A stretch of DNA of 64,000 nucleotides from Istiophorus platypterus (taxonomy: Eukaryota; Chordata; Actinopteri; Istiophoriformes; Istiophoridae), in the NCBI GenBank assembly GCA_016859345.1, contig CM029116.1:2842643-2906642 (forward strand), written 5' to 3'. Numbering within the stretch: position 1 is the first letter of the stretch; each line of letters opens with the position of its first letter. The notes under the pieces are model-generated. The model saw nothing but the letters and a program-made list of their open reading frames with translations, did no database searches and was not told where the DNA came from. Shown here piece after piece: positions 12,631-25,745 of this stretch. A program made the position numbers and the translations under genes.

Positions 12631-15600
12631 TGTTGTTGCTGTAACTGTTTTGTAACTAGTTTAAGATTAAGGTTTTTTGTAAATGAAAGGAATTTTGTTT
12701 TCAAGTTTATTTCTTCCCTATTTCTTCCCTTTTCTGTGCCAAACAAAGCGCTTTACAGAGGAAATATAAGATAGTGCCATTAAAGTAATAATATAACAGA
12801 CAAGGACACTGTAAAAAAAAACAACATTCAAAAATTAAAGGAGCCAGAAATTACATATAAACCATTACATCAGATCAACAGTAAGAATCTAGATCAGTGT
12901 TGTACTACAAATGGTTTGGATTACAGAACAACAAAAGCTCCCTGAAATCTGATCCATCCCATTCTTACTTCTCAACAAAATATCTCATCTCCTCCTTCTG
13001 CTCAGGAGAAATCTGTTAACTCTGCTGATTTATGAAAATCTAAAAAAAAAAAAGTGTCTTTGGGGTGGTATTTAGGAAATTGGGAAACTGATTGTAATGT
13101 ACTGGGACTGAATGTGTATGTGCCTCACAGATGGCTTATTTGTAAAATGGATGTGAGCAGGGACAGATACTGAAATGTGATTTTCTTGACTGTATGCATA
13201 GTTTAGAATAGTAATGAGGCTCCAGTACAATGGTGCAGCAGCTCTCATTGAAATCCAACAGGTGACCATGGAGTAACATTAGAATTAAATTATACACTGC
13301 ACCTTCCACAGACCTCTGGAGTTTTCTCTGGTCATGGTCAACAGGATGTTGTGACAATTTGTAACGGTCCCCGTACAAAGCTGCAGAGCTCTGGGATGTT
13401 ACAATATTTAATAAATAATGTTTCACTTTTTATGACATTTCACAGAAAAATTGATTACTCTAGAAAATAACTGACAGGTTAATCAATAATGAAAACAATT
13501 GTTAATTGCAAGATATGACAGATTTATCTCCAAAATGGAGCTGCAGAGCGAGTACTCAAAATGATATTGCAAAGGTTATTCTTCTGCCTTTTCAACCACA
13601 GAAAGTCTGAAAACTTATCTGAAAAACTTTGCAGCAGCAGTACAGGGAAGGTTTTGACATAATTGGAATATGCAGAAATCAAAATATTCCTTGCTTTGTC
13701 CAGAGCCTCCTAGAACCCAAGGCGAGGAAACATGAACTGCTATGAAGTCCCAGTTTGGGCACTACTGACACATGCATCAGAGATACCAATGTGCTGCAAA
13801 TAGCAAAACCATTTAGAAAACATATTCAACCAAATCGGAATGAGTCCCATATCTCATCCTGTATTCTCAAGCCAATTCTCTCTTCAGACAACGTCAATCA
13901 TTACAAAGACGAAACACACACAGACACGGTTTTCATCTTACCCTCCTTCAATTCTCGGAGCTGTAATTTACTATAACTGACATTATTCATATGTATGACT
14001 AGTTTGTGTCATCACTATTTGTTACAATATCTATGGTTCATCCTCTCTGATGTTAATTTTCACGCTGATTTGCCTAAGTGATACTGCAATGGATTAAAGG
14101 AACCCTTTCACCAGTAAAGCTATAAATAAGCCCTAAGACCTAAGAGACTGTTTTACCATTTACCATGTTTCCAGTATTCCCTTTTGCTCTCTTTGGCTAA
14201 ATGATAAACTGTGTTTAAGTGACATTACAGCAGCATTAAGACCTGTAAAATGACCTGACACAGACTGATGTTAAACAAAGCTTCAGACTCCACCCAGCCC
14301 CTGAGTTCCACGGCATCAGTTATCGACTCACTGCCATCACAGGCCTGAAGATAAGTGCCGAAATTGGCATTTACAACATATGAGATTAAAAAGAAAAAAA
14401 AAAAACAAAAAAAACGTGGCCTGTCACAATGCCCCTGAAGCTAAATACTCGGTGTCAATAGACATGAAGGTGTATGTGCCTTACTGGACATGCTCTACAT
14501 GCAAGATGTAAGATTCAAAATATATGACAGCCCGCTGCAGCAGGAGATTTTGCAGATTTTTATGTAGGGAAATGTGATATTGACAGACTAAATCCTTTCT
14601 CTTTGCTTTTCGTACCTTTGGTGGCAAAAGAAATTTGGGTTGTTTGTGAGGATACGGCCCCAGGGGAAGCCCAGAGGAAAACGGTGGTGTTATAACCTAT
14701 AAAAACACAGAATGTGCTGTAGTGTGTTCCTGTATCTAAGATGGATCGTACAGCGCAAAGGGGCTCTATACTCAGCCAAGGTCTAAAGGTGGCAATAAGA
14801 ACCGATAAAAGACAAGTCATGATCCGTGAGAACCTACGGATCCTGGTCTGAGGAAGAACAAGCTCTGAACCAGCAACAGGGTGTTGGGGGATGTGCTGGA
14901 ATAACAAACTCACAGGACCTAAAGGATGTGCCACTCACTTCGGGGCAACTTCAGAGGTCTTGTAGAGTTGAAGACTCATAAGAAAGGAGCTTTTTTGGCA
15001 GCATCTGAAGGACCAACAGCATTTTAGACGGGGTGGCTCATCAGTGTATAATGTAACTAAAACATTAACAAAATTGACTGGAAGACGAGATTTCCAGTGA
15101 GAAACTATGAGTCATTGGCTTAATGTCAGTCTTTCAGTTCACTTTTTTTTTTTATTCCTCTGCATACATCTTGAGCTGATGTGTTGTTATTTTCCTCTGT
15201 ACAGGCGAGAAAAGTGAGGACAGAAAAATAAAAACAAGTGAGATAAAAAGAAACACAGATGTGTGGTCCTGCAAATGTCCCCTTTAGTAACAGGTAACCA
15301 TTGTATAAAAGAAGCTCAAATCAATGTGTTAAATCCCCCAGTGTGTTATAAACACACAGCAAGATTCCACTACACCTTCTGTGTTATCATTCAGGGAATA
15401 CAATGCGTCATAAAACAAATTCCACTAAACCATCATCTCCGTTCCTCTCACGCTTGCCCATGAATTACTCTCTGCACCATGAAAAACATGGATTATGATG
15501 ACATGGCTGAGTGGAAACCATTTACCCGACATTTTGCCGTAATCCGCAGAGGTTGTCGGGAATGTGAGAGAAGCTCAGCCAACCGCACTGGGAGGCACAG

Positions 15601-15734
15601 TGGAGGTACTAGGAAATAGAGCAACATACTGGTCTGTAACAGCAGCAGCTACATCCGTAGATCTTCAATCTCATGTAAACACGTTGAATTAGATGAGATT
15701 GGAAAGTCATACAGCCTGCTATGATGCAGAGTTG
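12631..15734. other. Non-coding stretch, no gene recognised
   Basis: AT-rich DNA with one dispersed-repeat fragment (listed separately). Frames at 13136-13426, 13755-13976, 14560-14934 and 15263-15463 have no domain. The 14560-14990 part is somewhat GC-richer and could be an old repeat, but I see no paired ends. Confidence 0.5.
13441..13510 (+). repeat. Fragment of a dispersed fish repeat (AATCGATTAATCG type)
   Basis: The order of words ATTGATTACTCTAGAAAATAA, then CTGACAGGTTAATCAATAAT, then GAAAACAATTGTTAATTGCA resembles a very common diverged teleost repeat whose core reads like ATTAATCGAGAAAATAATCG. The match is from memory and imperfect, and I do not assert a family name. Confidence 0.55.
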
Positions 15735-15803
15735 TTTACACTTACGTTTACTCATCTGGCAGATGCTTTTATATGCAAAGTGACTTATAAGTGAGGGAGT
15801 ACA
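15735..15803 (+). repeat. Fragment of a dispersed fish repeat (CATCTGGCAGATGCTTTTAT type)
   Basis: TTACACTTACGTTTACTCAT, CTGGCAGATGCTTTTATATG and CAAAGTGACTTATAAGTGAG together match a short motif I recall as one of the most frequent in teleost genomes (GGCAGACGCTTTTATCCAAA, then GCGACTTACA). Its parent family is not asserted. Confidence 0.65.
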
Positions 15804-18800
15804 CTGAAGCTTTAGTACAGTAGGAGACGTGAAATAAAGGAGGAGAGGGATGCCCTTGGTCTGGTAACATTCGGTAACGCCAAACAACAAACAAGTTTGG
15901 ACTGTGACCCTTTTGTGTGCAGGGACGGCAGACGACGTTCCTCGGAAGAACCCAGTACTCGTGAAGGAGCATGATATAGACGTAAATCTGTTGGCATCAC
16001 TGGTGACTGGATTTTTATTTGGGTGGCCATGGGCAGCCCTTGGAGGTCAATGAGCACCGGAGTGACATTTTGTCTCATATCTATCTAATATCTCTATTAA
16101 AGAGAAAAAGAAATCTTTTTTTTCATTCTGGAGTATGGGCACAAGGCTGGACTATCCTGGATGACTACTGACATATGTTAGCAAATGACAAAAAGTCAGT
16201 TGTTAACGACTGAAAAAAGTATTTTCTTAATACTATTTATAGTCAGCATTTTCCTTCCAACTAGTGTAGTTACATGCAATTGTATGTGTGTGGCAGTTTT
16301 TATTGTTACTGGCTCAGTGTACCATTCCTGAGCAGGGATCAAATTACCCTCAAACACAGAAGGAATTCACAGGAAATTATGTATGCATCTACTTCACTGA
16401 TACCTGTTGTAGATGTGTCTAACTGATAGGAGCAGGGAGCTGTTTACTGGTCACTCCATGCAGATCTATCATAACTCTTTAGGTCAATGCAAACCCAACA
16501 TTCCCAACCAGGGCTGCTTCACATTAAAAGTGTTCCACCGGCAAACCCAAGGGTGGCTTTCATGATGTAGCAGCCTTAGGAAATGCAATATACTTGGCAC
16601 TAGGGCTCACGCTGACGGCTTTTGATCATTAAGAATTGATGTAGAAAACATGCGCCACAATCATTTTTTTCTGTGCTCTTTTGTATAGGAACCTATTCGC
16701 ACTGTGGTGTGTTGACACCAGATCACTGCTCCTCGCCATATGAAGTATGGATTATTTACCTTCTTCTTTATTGAAGTAGGGAACCCCCCCCCCAGTCACA
16801 GTTTGTTTGGCAGCGATGTAAAAAGATACGCCAGCTGCTTCTCCTCTGTTGGATTTGTGATGGAGTAGCAGCTAGAGTCCTCAGTCATCCAACACACGTG
16901 ATATATTGTTAAAGTAAAAAAAACAGTCCATAACCATAAAACCATGAAATCTTAATAACTTGAATTTAATTTTGTTCATCTCTTGGTGCTCTTTACTGAC
17001 AACAACAAGGTATTCTCCTAAGTGGAGAAAGTTGAAAAGCAATCCAATGGTATGGCCTCCGATGTGTTTTTGTAGGTTTAGGGTTACAGACTAGATTTCA
17101 TCAGTAGAATTACTATAAAGCAGTGTCATGTGCTGCTGAAGGTTAACAGCAGGATTACAGCTCATGAAAATATCATGGTGACATGGTATTGTGTTTCCTC
17201 ATAATTTCATTATTCAAAAGAAGTCTCCAATAATCTGCCGATATTTTACCTGTCTGCTGGCCAAGAGGAACCTTCCACCTGAGAGGGGTTGTAGGAAACC
17301 CCCATAATATATTTTTACGCATCATCACTCTGTAACGTTCAGTGCTTTTCAGAAGCTATACTTTTGTGATAAAGTGCTGCAATTTAGTTTTACTCTCCGA
17401 CCAGAGTCACACATGACCTGCAGTCTGTTGCTACATTTTAAACTGCCACAGATTGTACCAGAGGTCTCAGCATCCAGCGCACGTAGGCAGCGAAGGTGAC
17501 AGCAGATACAAAGGAGGCAGACGTGAGTGGTGTGTCCCTTGACCCTGTCCCACGTTTTTTTTCCGGTAAATTAATGACTACCAAGGGTTTTAGTAGAATG
17601 GTGATGGTAAAGAAAGAAGCTCCTGCCGTCTAGTTTGTTTCGTGAGGAGAAGTGGGCATACATCCACAGGCAGATGCACACACAGCTCTGTTTGACTGTC
17701 AGGCAGGAGGAAGGAGGAGGAAGGAAAGGGAAAACCAACTGACCAAAATCTCTTTCTGACCCAACAAAACTCATCAACAAATAATGGACACCCTTTGTAA
17801 AATACCAACCTATCCAATAACAAATAGAGCCTTGGATTTACTGGTCCAGATGATGTCAGTTTATACTGGGACATTAGGTTTTATCCAGGTTGTGCATATT
17901 TAATGATAAACGACTTCTCTGTAAAAGGCCTTTTTCTCTTCCCCACCTTCTTACTGCCTGCTTAACATTTTTATCACTTTACAGTTTTGCACAAATACAA
18001 AGCTGAATCTAGGGGAAATGATACGTTTCTCTGCCTCTCCTCCAGCTGTCATAAAACACTCAGTTCATAGTTTCCATTGTCATGTTCACCTACAGTTGGT
18101 TTTCAATGTAGGACTTTAACATATAACTGTGATATGCAGTTGTTCCAGTGAATATTTGTTTGAGAGCTAATCACCTGAGCGCACTAAGACATTTTGTGCA
18201 CTCACATACTTTATTTTATTGGTTTATTTGCACTTTGTTGCTCAAAGGCACTGCCACTATCTCAGACCTGCCGTTTGGCTGTTTAAGACATTAATGTGTC
18301 TTGCGTCTGACATCTCATATCTAAAGCAAAACATAGTTTAAAATTTAAAGTCATTTCTTCACTACTGAGCTTGAAAAAAACTATATGACAGAACTGAAAT
18401 CACACACTCTTCTTGTCCAAGAGCATAATCTGGGTGGGAGGAATTAATTAACATTTAGCCTGAATGATATCGCTGGCTTAACAGAAAAGTTAGTGATCGA
18501 ATTATCAATGTTCAGCCCCCTAGATTGCTGGTTCTTATATTACAACTTTTAATCTTGGAGTAAATACATATTTATGGATGTAGTTTGATGAAACTACTGC
18601 TGTAAACAGATAAATGTCTGCTTCAATCATGCTGCTGTGAGTCAATCCTGCTGTGCGCTGGGAAAAATGTCAGTAAATGCACCAATATAAATTAAGGGGC
18701 GATTGTGCCAGCATATGGCACTGAATGCAGAACAGCAGAAAGGTCTAATCTCTCTCTCTGAGCCTAATGAAACAGTTTGTTGTGGTTTTCCCTCCTTGTT

Positions 18801-21187
18801 AAACTTCCAGGTTTTCCCATCATTTTGATTTGCATTTATGAAAATCTCCCTGCTCTCCTTCCACACCGTGTGTTCCTGCAAACTGCGGAGGCACCTTAAT
18901 ATACTTTCCATCATTTTGTCAGTACTGTAATCAGTAAATATGGACAAACAAAAATGCTTGCTTTTTTTTTTCTTTTTTCAGCTTGCAAAGGTGTGAAATT
19001 ATATCATAGAGTGTATTTCTGTCGCCACAAGATTTTATGATTTTTAATGACCTGTCAGTGGTAAACATATTTCACAGCCTCTGTTAAATGAAATGCAGCC
19101 TCATAGTGATGTAATGAATATTGAGACTTATTGAGAAAAAAACTTGTGTAATATCTCATTTCCATAAACCAGACAAATTAGCTGCAGGATGATTTGATGA
19201 CAATGACAATGAGATTCAAGTTCAAACACTCGACTTTAACTTCAGTGCGCTAACTGTGACTGCAGGGAAAACAAATGAAGGCCATTTTTAAATTACATCC
19301 CTGCTTTTAAGTGTTGGGGCACATTAAGATTAAACCCGCCGTCGACATGCTCCAGCTGTGCAGCTTAAACAGATGTTTTACCCTCATTCGTTTCACATCC
19401 CAGATTTTTACAAGGACACGGTTTAGGTGGATGAGTAGTTTCCATGTCTCTGTTAGTTTCTAAGCTCCTAAGCCAGAGAGATGACTTGTTTGGGGTTTTT
19501 AAAACTCTTTTTTTTTGGTTACTGTGGTGTAGCCTTATGTTTCCTGATGCACTGGAAGAATTTAAATGCACAGGAATCCACCAAAAGCCAAAGATATTAC
19601 ACTTTTGTTAAAAAAGATTTAAGATTTAGTCGCTTAATAATCGTTAACTCCATTTTTTGCTCCCAGATGGATTAGAGGACTAAATAGACATCATTATATT
19701 CAGTTGATTATCCGAGGTAGCACTGTTCAATCTCTGCAGACAGGAAATGAGAAGTGTGACCTGGAGTACTTTCTTCTTCATTGCTACAGGTTGTTCTTAA
19801 CCCTCCTGCTATTTTTCACTCTCTGCTGTTACACCTCTCCTCCTTCCTTTCTCCCAGTTTTTGCTCCCTCTTGAACTTCCCCTCTTCTTATCAGGCTCTG
19901 AGCTTTTTGCATCTTGCATCCTCGCGTCATGAAACTGCATCATTTACTTTGACTGCTGAGGAAGGGGCTTTGTCCTTTGCACACCCTTTCAGTCTACAGG
20001 AAACCAGAGCTAGAGGGGAAAGTAAATCAGCGACTCTGACCATTTCAGTCTAAGGGGAATATGGGTGACACTTTAACCAATTGCTTTAATTTTTGTCATG
20101 TCACTTCTTCTCTCTCCTATCAGGTACAATCACTGCATATAAAACTAATATGATTTAAACTGCATTGAACAATATCTGGATGTAATTCAACACTAAGAAA
20201 AGTGATTCATTTTGAACAGTAATCAAATCAACTGGTGATCTAGTCAAGGAAAATTTAACCAAACTACATTTGTTAATCAGGTTCAAGCGTAACCACAAAG
20301 TACATTCACTTTATTTTTCCTACTTGTCTTTTTAGCATAAAACTAATATATAACTAGTAAAACTAAGGTGAACTAAGTTAAAAAAAAAGGGGGGTGTCTC
20401 AAGTAAAAGCAATCTGTGGTAAAACTGTGGGAAAAAACAGTCTTAAATCATCATCAACATAAACTATAACTGAGACAGAAAACAATGACAACAACAATCC
20501 GTAGATATTCTCCCTCTTTTTTGATTATGTAGGTATCACTTGCTACAAAGTTCTTGCAGAGTAGAAAGTCTTACAGACTATGGAACAAATGTTGGATCAC
20601 AAACTAAAAGACCTTTAAAACAATGTTGATCACTTTTACATGTTTCTGTCCTCAGATGCTCAACAGAGGAATTTTACTTGTAGATTTAATGAATTTTGCC
20701 TGTTGAGGCTCTGATGATAAAAACACTGTGTATTAGATTTGTCACCTGCAAAGAACATGGCCTTGTTCTGACTCTGCTCCAGTCACTTTTTTGTCACTTT
20801 TTAAAGAAAAAAATTCATATCTTTAAATACAGCACCAGATCACTGCTTATAATGGAAAAATATACAACAGTCTCATAATCACCCTGCGCAGACTAGTGAC
20901 AGGAATAAGCTGCTCTATTCTCCATTAGTGCAGCATTTCATTTTGAGATTAAAAGCAGGCATGACTAGGAATAAAAATAATGAAAAATAATTTGCTGGTT
21001 TTGTGAAGCATGAAGCCTCAGAACAACGTCCTATAATCCATCTCTGCTCCACTGCATGTGTGTTATCTAAAATTTTGCAGTTGCTATATCCAGAATGTGT
21101 GCGAGTACAGTAACATGTATTTTGATGGAGGCTATTATTTGATGTGCCTTGATACAATGACTCATTTATCTTTAGTATGTGTGACAT

Positions 21188-21223
<36 letters not shown>

Positions 21224-22365
21224 TAATCTCATTAAAGGCCGTAAAAGCTCGAGGTAGACCCATTTACTTTGAAACTACCTCGTGTTGTGTTTATTAGCTG
21301 ATAAAATTAAATAAAAAAACAAAAAAAAACTGGGCCTTGTCACTTCTACATACAGGCAGAGCCCTCGGCCTAACACACACATGACTGTGACGAACTGTCT
21401 GATCCTTTTAGCTTATCAACGCAACGGGAATCTGAAATGGAGGTAAACAGAAAAATTCAGGAAACATCGAAAAGGAAACCTGGTTATTTTTGAGGATTCA
21501 TTTTGGGGCTGCCAGTTGTGAAATTAAATAAAGCTTAAAAGAGAATAATAGGAGTGGTTTTCAAACTGATGCTGATTTGATGAACAGGAATCAAATTATG
21601 GGAAAAACTGGGGGCAGGTTTTTATATCAGACACCGTCTATGGACGATTGTAGGGCCATAGAGAAAATGGAGTAAACCCTGAATAACTATAGTTGAACTA
21701 TTGCAAAAGCCTTCACAGAAACGTTTCTTCCTGACTGTACCTTCATCACGTCCACATTTAAAAAGAAACTGATGAATCGTCAAATGTTCTGACCCGTTTC
21801 TGACCAATCAGTGCTTGTTCAGATGTCATGTTTTTCTTTGACTGTGCAAAGACGTTGGAAAACAATTGATTATCCTTCCTTTTACTTGGCTCTCATCATT
21901 ACAGCTAAACTTTAGGGTGGCGTCAAATCCCAGAAAAACCATTGACCGGGATAAATTCTGAGTTTTAAATGATGTGATTCTTCCAGCGGCAGAACAGCTG
22001 GCACATAAGAGCTTAGTGACAATAAAATGAACATGAGCTCATGTCTGTACAGTGTATGTGTCATCAGACAAGTAAGAAAGGTACTTTTATCTGTCACTAT
22101 AACTGAGCACCAAAATAACCTTAACTACTACAAAACAGTCTGGCTGTTGAAAACGTCTGTATTGATGCGCAAATGAAAAAAATGAATGAATGAAAAACTT
22201 AAAAAGGAAAAACACAGATAAAAATAGAAAAATTTACAAACTGTGTCATCCACACTAGAAAACTGTTAAAACAAGTTACAAGTTAAAACAAACTCAATGT
22301 GCTTAGTCTAATAAAACACAGTTATAATCTTTGTGTCTATATTGAACACACACATTACAAAATCA
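15804..22365. other. Long non-coding stretch, no gene recognised
   Basis: AT-rich DNA. Frames at 15609-16078, 17571-17874, 18642-18947 and 19781-20053 have no recognisable domain. A C9 run lies near 16786. A (GT)16 array at 21191-21222 is listed separately. I could not identify exons, transposon ends or RNA genes. Confidence 0.5.
21191..21222 (+). repeat. (GT)16 microsatellite
   Basis: Perfect GT dinucleotide array. Confidence 0.97.
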
Positions 22366-23448
22366 CAGTGCTGGTGGAGAACACAAGTGAAGCCTTGGAT
22401 TTAATGACCAGTCAAACCTCTGACCTTGAACTAGCGTTTCCAGTTCTCTGAGCTCATTCCACAGCATCTGTACTGGGTTATGGTCTGGGCTCTGGCTGAA
22501 CAACCCAAGAAAATGGATTGTCTTTGTCTTAAATTCATCTGTAGTAGATATTCACTTTCATGTTTGGGGTCAGTGTCCTGCTGCATCATCACCACTTTTA
22601 CTGAGCTTCAGCTGGACGACCAGTCTCCCTGATATTACCCTATAAAACACCTTGATAATCCTGGGAATACATTTTCCCCACAATGATGACAAGCTGGTCC
22701 AGGAACAGAGGAAACTCAGCAGCTATACAGTGCTACTTGTTCTACCTGAACTAATCAACCTTAGTGTCATGAGTCAATTAAAATATTTTGTCAGTAGCAT
22801 TTTTTGGGGGGGGGTTTGGAGAGCAGCAGCTTCCTCCACAATGTCCTGCCATGGACACCATGCTCCATGATTTTCATGGTAGTCTCATAAACAGAGATGT
22901 TAACCAGCTCCAGTGATTCCTTTAGGCCTTTCGCTGTTACTTTCTTTTTTATCTGACTGATCATTCTGTGTTGTGTCTTTGGAGACATCTTTGCTGAGCA
23001 TCCACTTCTATGGAGAGAAGCCACAGAACTAAGTTGTTTCCATTTATAGATAGCTTGACAGTGGACTGATGAAAATCTAAATTCTTTGCCATGACTTTGT
23101 AAACCTTTTCCATCTTTATATAAATCGACTATTGTTGATCATAAGTTTTCTGAGATTTTTTTTTAAGTCAATAAGTCATGTAGCTCTGACCCAGAGTTCC
23201 AGTCTGGTTTCACTGACTTAGCTTCTTGTAATGTCATTAACATTCACATACTTTTTCCAACCCACACTGTGATAGTTTGAATTATCTTTTCAATATGGAC
23301 AAAAACAAAATAGTTATTTGTGTGTAATTAGTTAAAGATGTTAAAATTTGTTCATAATTATAACTTAGATGAAGATCTGACCAAATTTTGCGACAAATAA
23401 ATAAATACATGTAAATCCCAAGGGTTCATTTACTTTTTCATGCCCCTG
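22366..23448 (-). mobile_element. Old Tc1-like transposon relic, minus strand (second family)
   Basis: Seen: the left end begins CAGTGCTGGTGG and continues with AGTGAAGCCTTGGATTTAAT. The right end on the minus strand begins CAGGGGCATGAAAAAGTAAA and continues with TGAACCCTTGGGATTTACAT. These are diverged inverted repeats of the kind recalled as CAGTGGCAAGAAAAAGTATG in fish. The right flank keeps TA (23449-23450), while the left flank has decayed to CA. The minus strand carries a transposase N-terminal region. About 1.08 kb remains, with a G9 run (22806-22814) inside. Divergence between the ends points to an old insertion. Confidence 0.85.
22791..23120 (-). pseudogene. Tc1-like transposase pseudogene, N-terminal part
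   Basis: On the minus strand, words for the first helix-turn-helix (around DGKGLQS, then SSVHCQAIYKWKQ) lie near 23115-23030 with a frameshift. They are followed by an open frame from 23024 reading SLHRSGCSAKMSPKTQHRM and later KKKVTAKGLKESLELVNISV and HGVHGRTLWRKLLLSK. This is the second helix-turn-helix and linker of Tc1 transposases, where forms such as LPRSGRPAKMSPR and HGVHGRTPRRKPLL are typical. The catalytic part towards 22366 is too decayed to read with confidence. It cannot encode an active enzyme. Confidence 0.88.
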
Positions 23449-23790
23449 TAAATATGAGAGGTACAGAGAGAACAGAGAAAGATGAAACTGAGGAAAAAGA
23501 GGGAAACTACACCTGGACTCACAGTGTTTTTACTGTTAGAGAATGCAGAGAATAAAAAGGCGTCCTCGCTCTCTCTTTCTTCCTTATTCAGTTGCTGCCT
23601 TTTTCTCTCTCTCTCTCAGTCTCTGTCAGCAAATTTCATTGAGTGTGTACCTGTGTGTCAGTGTGTGTGAGACTGAGAAACATCCATCTCCCACCCCTGG
23701 TTAGCCTGTATAATTACAAAGGGTCTGCCTTCCCTCCATGCCTACTACCCCCTCATCCCCGGTGTATTTTGTGTGTGCGTATTCTGTGTT

Positions 23791-23812
23791 TGTGTGTGTG
23801 TGTGTGTGTGTG
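23791..23812 (+). repeat. (TG)11 microsatellite
   Basis: Short perfect array, first of three alternating arrays. Confidence 0.95.
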
Positions 23813-23910
23813 TATGTTGGTGCATCTCAAAAACACAACCACCTCCGCAACTTGGTAATCAGACTCTACATCAGCTGCCACCTTTTCTGAGCTGAAACAA
23901 GAAGCCTGAG

Positions 23911-23927
23911 GCACACACACACACGCA

Positions 23928-23968
<41 letters not shown>
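23911..23968 (+). repeat. (CA)n microsatellite, interrupted
   Basis: CA array with a CGCAGA interruption at about 23924-23929, then about 19 perfect units. Confidence 0.97.
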
Positions 23969-23975
<7 letters not shown>

Positions 23976-24051
23976 GACCATCATTCCAGACGCTCTTGCA
24001 CATTAAACATGTAAGGCAAACATCTTGTGCACAGCTTCTGCGGCAACTCCC

Positions 24052-24053
<2 letters not shown>

Positions 24054-24115
<62 letters not shown>
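24054..24115 (+). repeat. (GT)n microsatellite, about 30 units
   Basis: Near-perfect array. It lies about 85 bp after a CA array and so is complementary to it on the same strand. Confidence 0.98.
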
Positions 24116-24117
<2 letters not shown>

Positions 24118-24540
24118 TGTGTTGGTAGCACTGTAGCTCGCCTTTCAGTGATTAGCTAGATAACCTGATACATTAGATAAGAATCAACATCCTGACAGAC
24201 ACAAACACACGTGCAGAGACAGACACATCATCAGTGCGAACACACAGGAGCCGCAAAGCACAAAACAGCCTTTTCTCTGGGAGGGGGGGCAGTGGCCACC
24301 AGTGTGGAGGTCGCACACAGAAAATACATGGGCGGCTTTAAGTGATGTCTAGACAGTGTATATTACTTCACTCATTGCTACAAGTTATGATTAGTTTCAT
24401 CATTAAATAAAGTGACTATTAATTTTGTGATTAATAACAATCAAAACACCAGCCATCACAGTAAATTGCTGTTTAACTTGACCGACAGCCAAGTAAACAG
24501 CCCATAACCAAACACATTCATTTTACCCACACATCACGTT

Positions 24541-24616
24541 CAATTAATCCACGGTCAAAACAGCTGCAGATTCATTTTCTGCCAATCAACTGACAATTAA
24601 TCCACTAATTGTTTCT
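24541..24616 (-). repeat. Second copy of the AATCGATTAATCG-type fish repeat
   Basis: Read on the minus strand it gives AAACAATTAGTGGATTAATT, GTCAGTTGATTGGCAGAAAA and TGAATCTGCAGCTGTTTTGA, the same family of words as at 13441 but a different portion and orientation. Confidence 0.55.
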
Positions 24617-25139
24617 GTTCATATTCCTGGATAATTTACTACTGTACTATGTGGTAAAATTTGAACAACACATCCTGTCAACATATAAAAACAAGTCTTT
24701 TTTGTGTGTGTAACAACCGCAGGCCTTGTGAGGTTTTGACACAGCTAAGACTCAGGGGAAATTACTGTTGACTAAGATCCTATGAGTCCCGGCCATTGGC
24801 CTGCTCTCAAAACCTCATGGAAGCTTGTATTTGCTCCAGTGTTGCTATTCAGTACAATAGTAGACATCCAGTTAGATTATATCATGGACAGAAAACCCCG
24901 GAAGCATTTCAACTTTCAGAGAGATCTTTTAAAAAAACTGATGCTATACATAATTTTAATAACTTTTAATGAGCACTGCAGTTTATACATCTTCATAATG
25001 ATTGATTCCTCATCAGCTGCAACACTACTGCCCTAAAGCTGGTGTGTAACAGGCTGGTCAGAATGATGGAGGGATGGACAAGGGATTAGGGAATGAGAAT
25101 CTGGGCGTGGGCCGACAAATCTGCATTGCAGAGAGGAAT

Positions 25140-25745
25140 AATTCGTTGGAAGGATTCAGAGATTCAAAGAGGAAAAAGGGAGCAAAAGAGAAAAAAAAAC
25201 AGCAGGAGAGAAGCAGAGAGTGAAAGAGGAGGTCAGAGGGATCATAAAACAGTAAAACACTAACTAGAATAAAAGGACAAAAGGTAAGAGAAAAAGACCT
25301 GAAATTATGGGGGAATGAAAGGAAAGCATACGAGAGGAGGGAAAGAAAGGTGAGGGATCATTAATCATGAGAAGAAAAAGGAAGAAGACAGAGCTGGAGA
25401 GTGAGAGAAAGCAGGTGATTGTCAAACAGGGAGAGGAGGGAGGGTTGAGGAAAGAAAGAGAGCTGGGAGAAACAAAACTGTGAAAGAGGGGGAGAGTTGG
25501 CCAGCCGGCAATGAAGGAAAGAAGAAGAGACAAGAAGCGAGAGGGAGAGAGTGATCAGACAGAGCGATGGATGGCAGGAAGAAGGGATGAGGCCAGCGGA
25601 GGAGCAGAGAGGAAAACTCAACAAACAACCAACGAGAAGGGAGAGAAATATAATGGCGTGAGAGTAGGCCATTTATAATGGAGTGGAAGGAAAGAACAAA
25701 AGAAGGGAAGGAGAACATACAGAGCAGAGTTAGAGTGAGACACAG
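25140..25745 (+). repeat. 0.6-kb purine-rich (GA) tract
   Basis: The plus strand is strongly purine-biased, made of GAGAG, GGAAAG and AAAGAG words. For example 25441-25500 has 50 purines in 60 bases. The minus strand therefore shows several overlapping leucine/serine/proline-rich frames (25264-25802), which are artefacts of the bias. Long purine tracts with mirror symmetry can adopt triplex DNA (inference). Confidence 0.85.

Larger units (their letters stand above)
23449..25139. other. Microsatellite-rich non-coding stretch
   Basis: It holds a CT-rich patch (23563-23630), the three dinucleotide arrays listed separately, a dispersed-repeat fragment, and otherwise AT-rich DNA. The 84-codon frame at 24782-25036 has no domain. 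Confidence 0.55.
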
